Assembly (NCBI GenBank): GCA_947623975.1
Contig: CANQHY010000025.1
Span: 1 to 14,936 of the forward strand
DNA from: an uncultured Bacilli bacterium
GTDB taxonomy: Bacteria > Bacillota_I > Bacilli_A > RF39 > UBA660
Direction: 5' to 3'
Length of the DNA: 14,936 nucleotides
Part shown: piece after piece, positions 14,677-14,936 of the stretch
Position numbering within the stretch: position 1 is the first letter of the stretch
How the letters are laid out: each line of letters begins with the position of its first letter
Made by a program: the position numbers and the translations under genes
Notes under the pieces: model-generated
The model's database searches: none
Told to the model about the DNA's origin: nothing
The model's input: only the letters and a program-made list of their open reading frames with translations

Positions 14677-14685
14677 GATTATAAT
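14658..14685 (+). promoter_or_regulatory. Outward promoter-like sequence on the right arm of the inverted repeat
   Basis: TTGATT (14658-14663) and TATAAT (14680-14685) are 16 bases apart, mirroring the minus-strand pair. Transcription would start near 14692 and run to the window's right end. Confidence 0.38.
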
Positions 14686-14686
14686 A

Positions 14687-14721
14687 AGTAATACAAATAA
14701 AGTTCTTCTTTATTTGTTACT
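14687..14721. repeat. Second hairpin
   Basis: AGTAATACAAATAAAG pairs with CTTTATTTGTTACT around TTCTT: 14 pairs with a 2-base bulge. It has no clear U-tract on the plus strand and only a weak one on the minus strand. Confidence 0.65.
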
Positions 14722-14936
14722 AAACAATTAAAGGCATCCTATTGAGATAAAAACGGAATTAAGTTTAAAAAACGGACATTGTTCTGTTATTTTCGTCGTG
14801 GAAAAATTTAACATTTTATGTATTCTTTTGCTTACTTTTATCAACCTTATTTCCGTTTTATCTTCTAAAAACGGCATTAAATCTAGTAAAGAAAAAAATC
14901 CGTAAAAAAACGGACTTTAGTCTAAAAATTTACGAA

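Larger units (their letters stand above)
14587..14921 (+). repeat. Five degenerate copies of an AACGG-ATTAAGTCT motif
   Basis: AACGGCATTAAGTCT (14587), AACGGAATTAAGTTT (14752), AACGGACATTGTTCT (14771), AACGGCATTAAATCT (14870) and AACGGACTTTAGTCT (14909) are related, mostly preceded by a run of A. Inverted relatives occur at 14853 (CCGTTTT) and 14900 (CCGT), and these can pair with adjacent direct copies (14853-14859 with 14868-14874). Spacing is irregular (165, 19, 99 and 38 bases), unlike CRISPR. Confidence 0.55.
14520..14936. other. Gene-free right end with hairpins and short repeats
   Basis: No open reading frame with a ribosome binding site is seen on either strand. Two tiny frames (8 codons at 14642, 17 codons with stop at 14818) lack start signals. 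The stretch holds two strong inverted repeats, promoter-like sequences facing outward and an ACGG-type repeat, listed separately. It could be a structured RNA locus, a long leader of a gene beyond the window, or the edge of a repeat element. Confidence 0.6.

Noticed and set aside
14587..14921. CRISPR array
   Set aside because: Repeats are short, degenerate and irregularly spaced, and no cas gene is visible.
14520..14936. Replication origin
   Set aside because: No cluster of DnaA-box sequences (TTATCCACA) was seen, and no dnaA or dnaN is nearby.

Overview
The window is very AT-rich (by eye about 30% GC) and its gene content points to an endospore-forming Bacillota bacterium, probably a gut commensal lineage. 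Support comes from two tandem CotZ-family spore coat genes, a sporulation-type sensor kinase with a tandem pair of Spo0A-box-like sites upstream, AGGAGG ribosome binding sites, and a dockerin-bearing secreted CAP protein. One gene ends in TGA and the rest in TAA or TAG, so the standard bacterial code fits. Genus and species cannot be fixed from the sequence alone.

Layout. Positions 89-1615 (-) encode a secreted CAP/Big2/dockerin protein. It is divergent from a 1003-aa cytosolic protein of unknown function at 1758-4769 (+). That gene converges on an HPt-REC phosphorelay protein at 4791-5573 (-), with a shared bidirectional terminator. Positions 5744-6337 (+) encode a six-helix DUF308/HdeD-type membrane protein. 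A two-gene operon follows at 6458-8156 (-): a NifU-like scaffold protein and then a GGGtGRT-family protein. Next come a membrane histidine kinase (8245-9438, -) and a one-helix membrane protein with an EIIB-like domain lacking the phosphorylated cysteine (9522-9833, -). The coat operon is at 10000-10790 (+). It is followed by a small basic protein with a possible Sm-like C-terminus (10892-11188, -), a divergent SEDS-family (FtsW/RodA/SpoVE) membrane protein (11269-12396, +) and a 674-aa coiled-coil protein (12432-14456, -). The last 480 bases carry no recognisable gene. They hold two strong inverted repeats, a symmetric pair of outward-facing promoter-like sequences and a scattered ACGG-type short repeat.

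How the parts may work together. Between 8.2 and 12.4 kb there is a plausible sporulation neighbourhood: kinase, coat proteins, a small protein with a sigma-E-like promoter, and a SEDS protein. The HPt-REC protein at 4.8 kb could be a phosphorelay intermediate for such a kinase, but that link is inference. The GGGtGRT/NifU-like pair looks like a self-contained metal or iron-sulfur module. The clearest unknowns are the 1003-aa protein, the 674-aa protein with a strict 21-residue repeat, the SEDS protein lacking residues normally needed for glycosyltransfer, and the repeat-rich right end.
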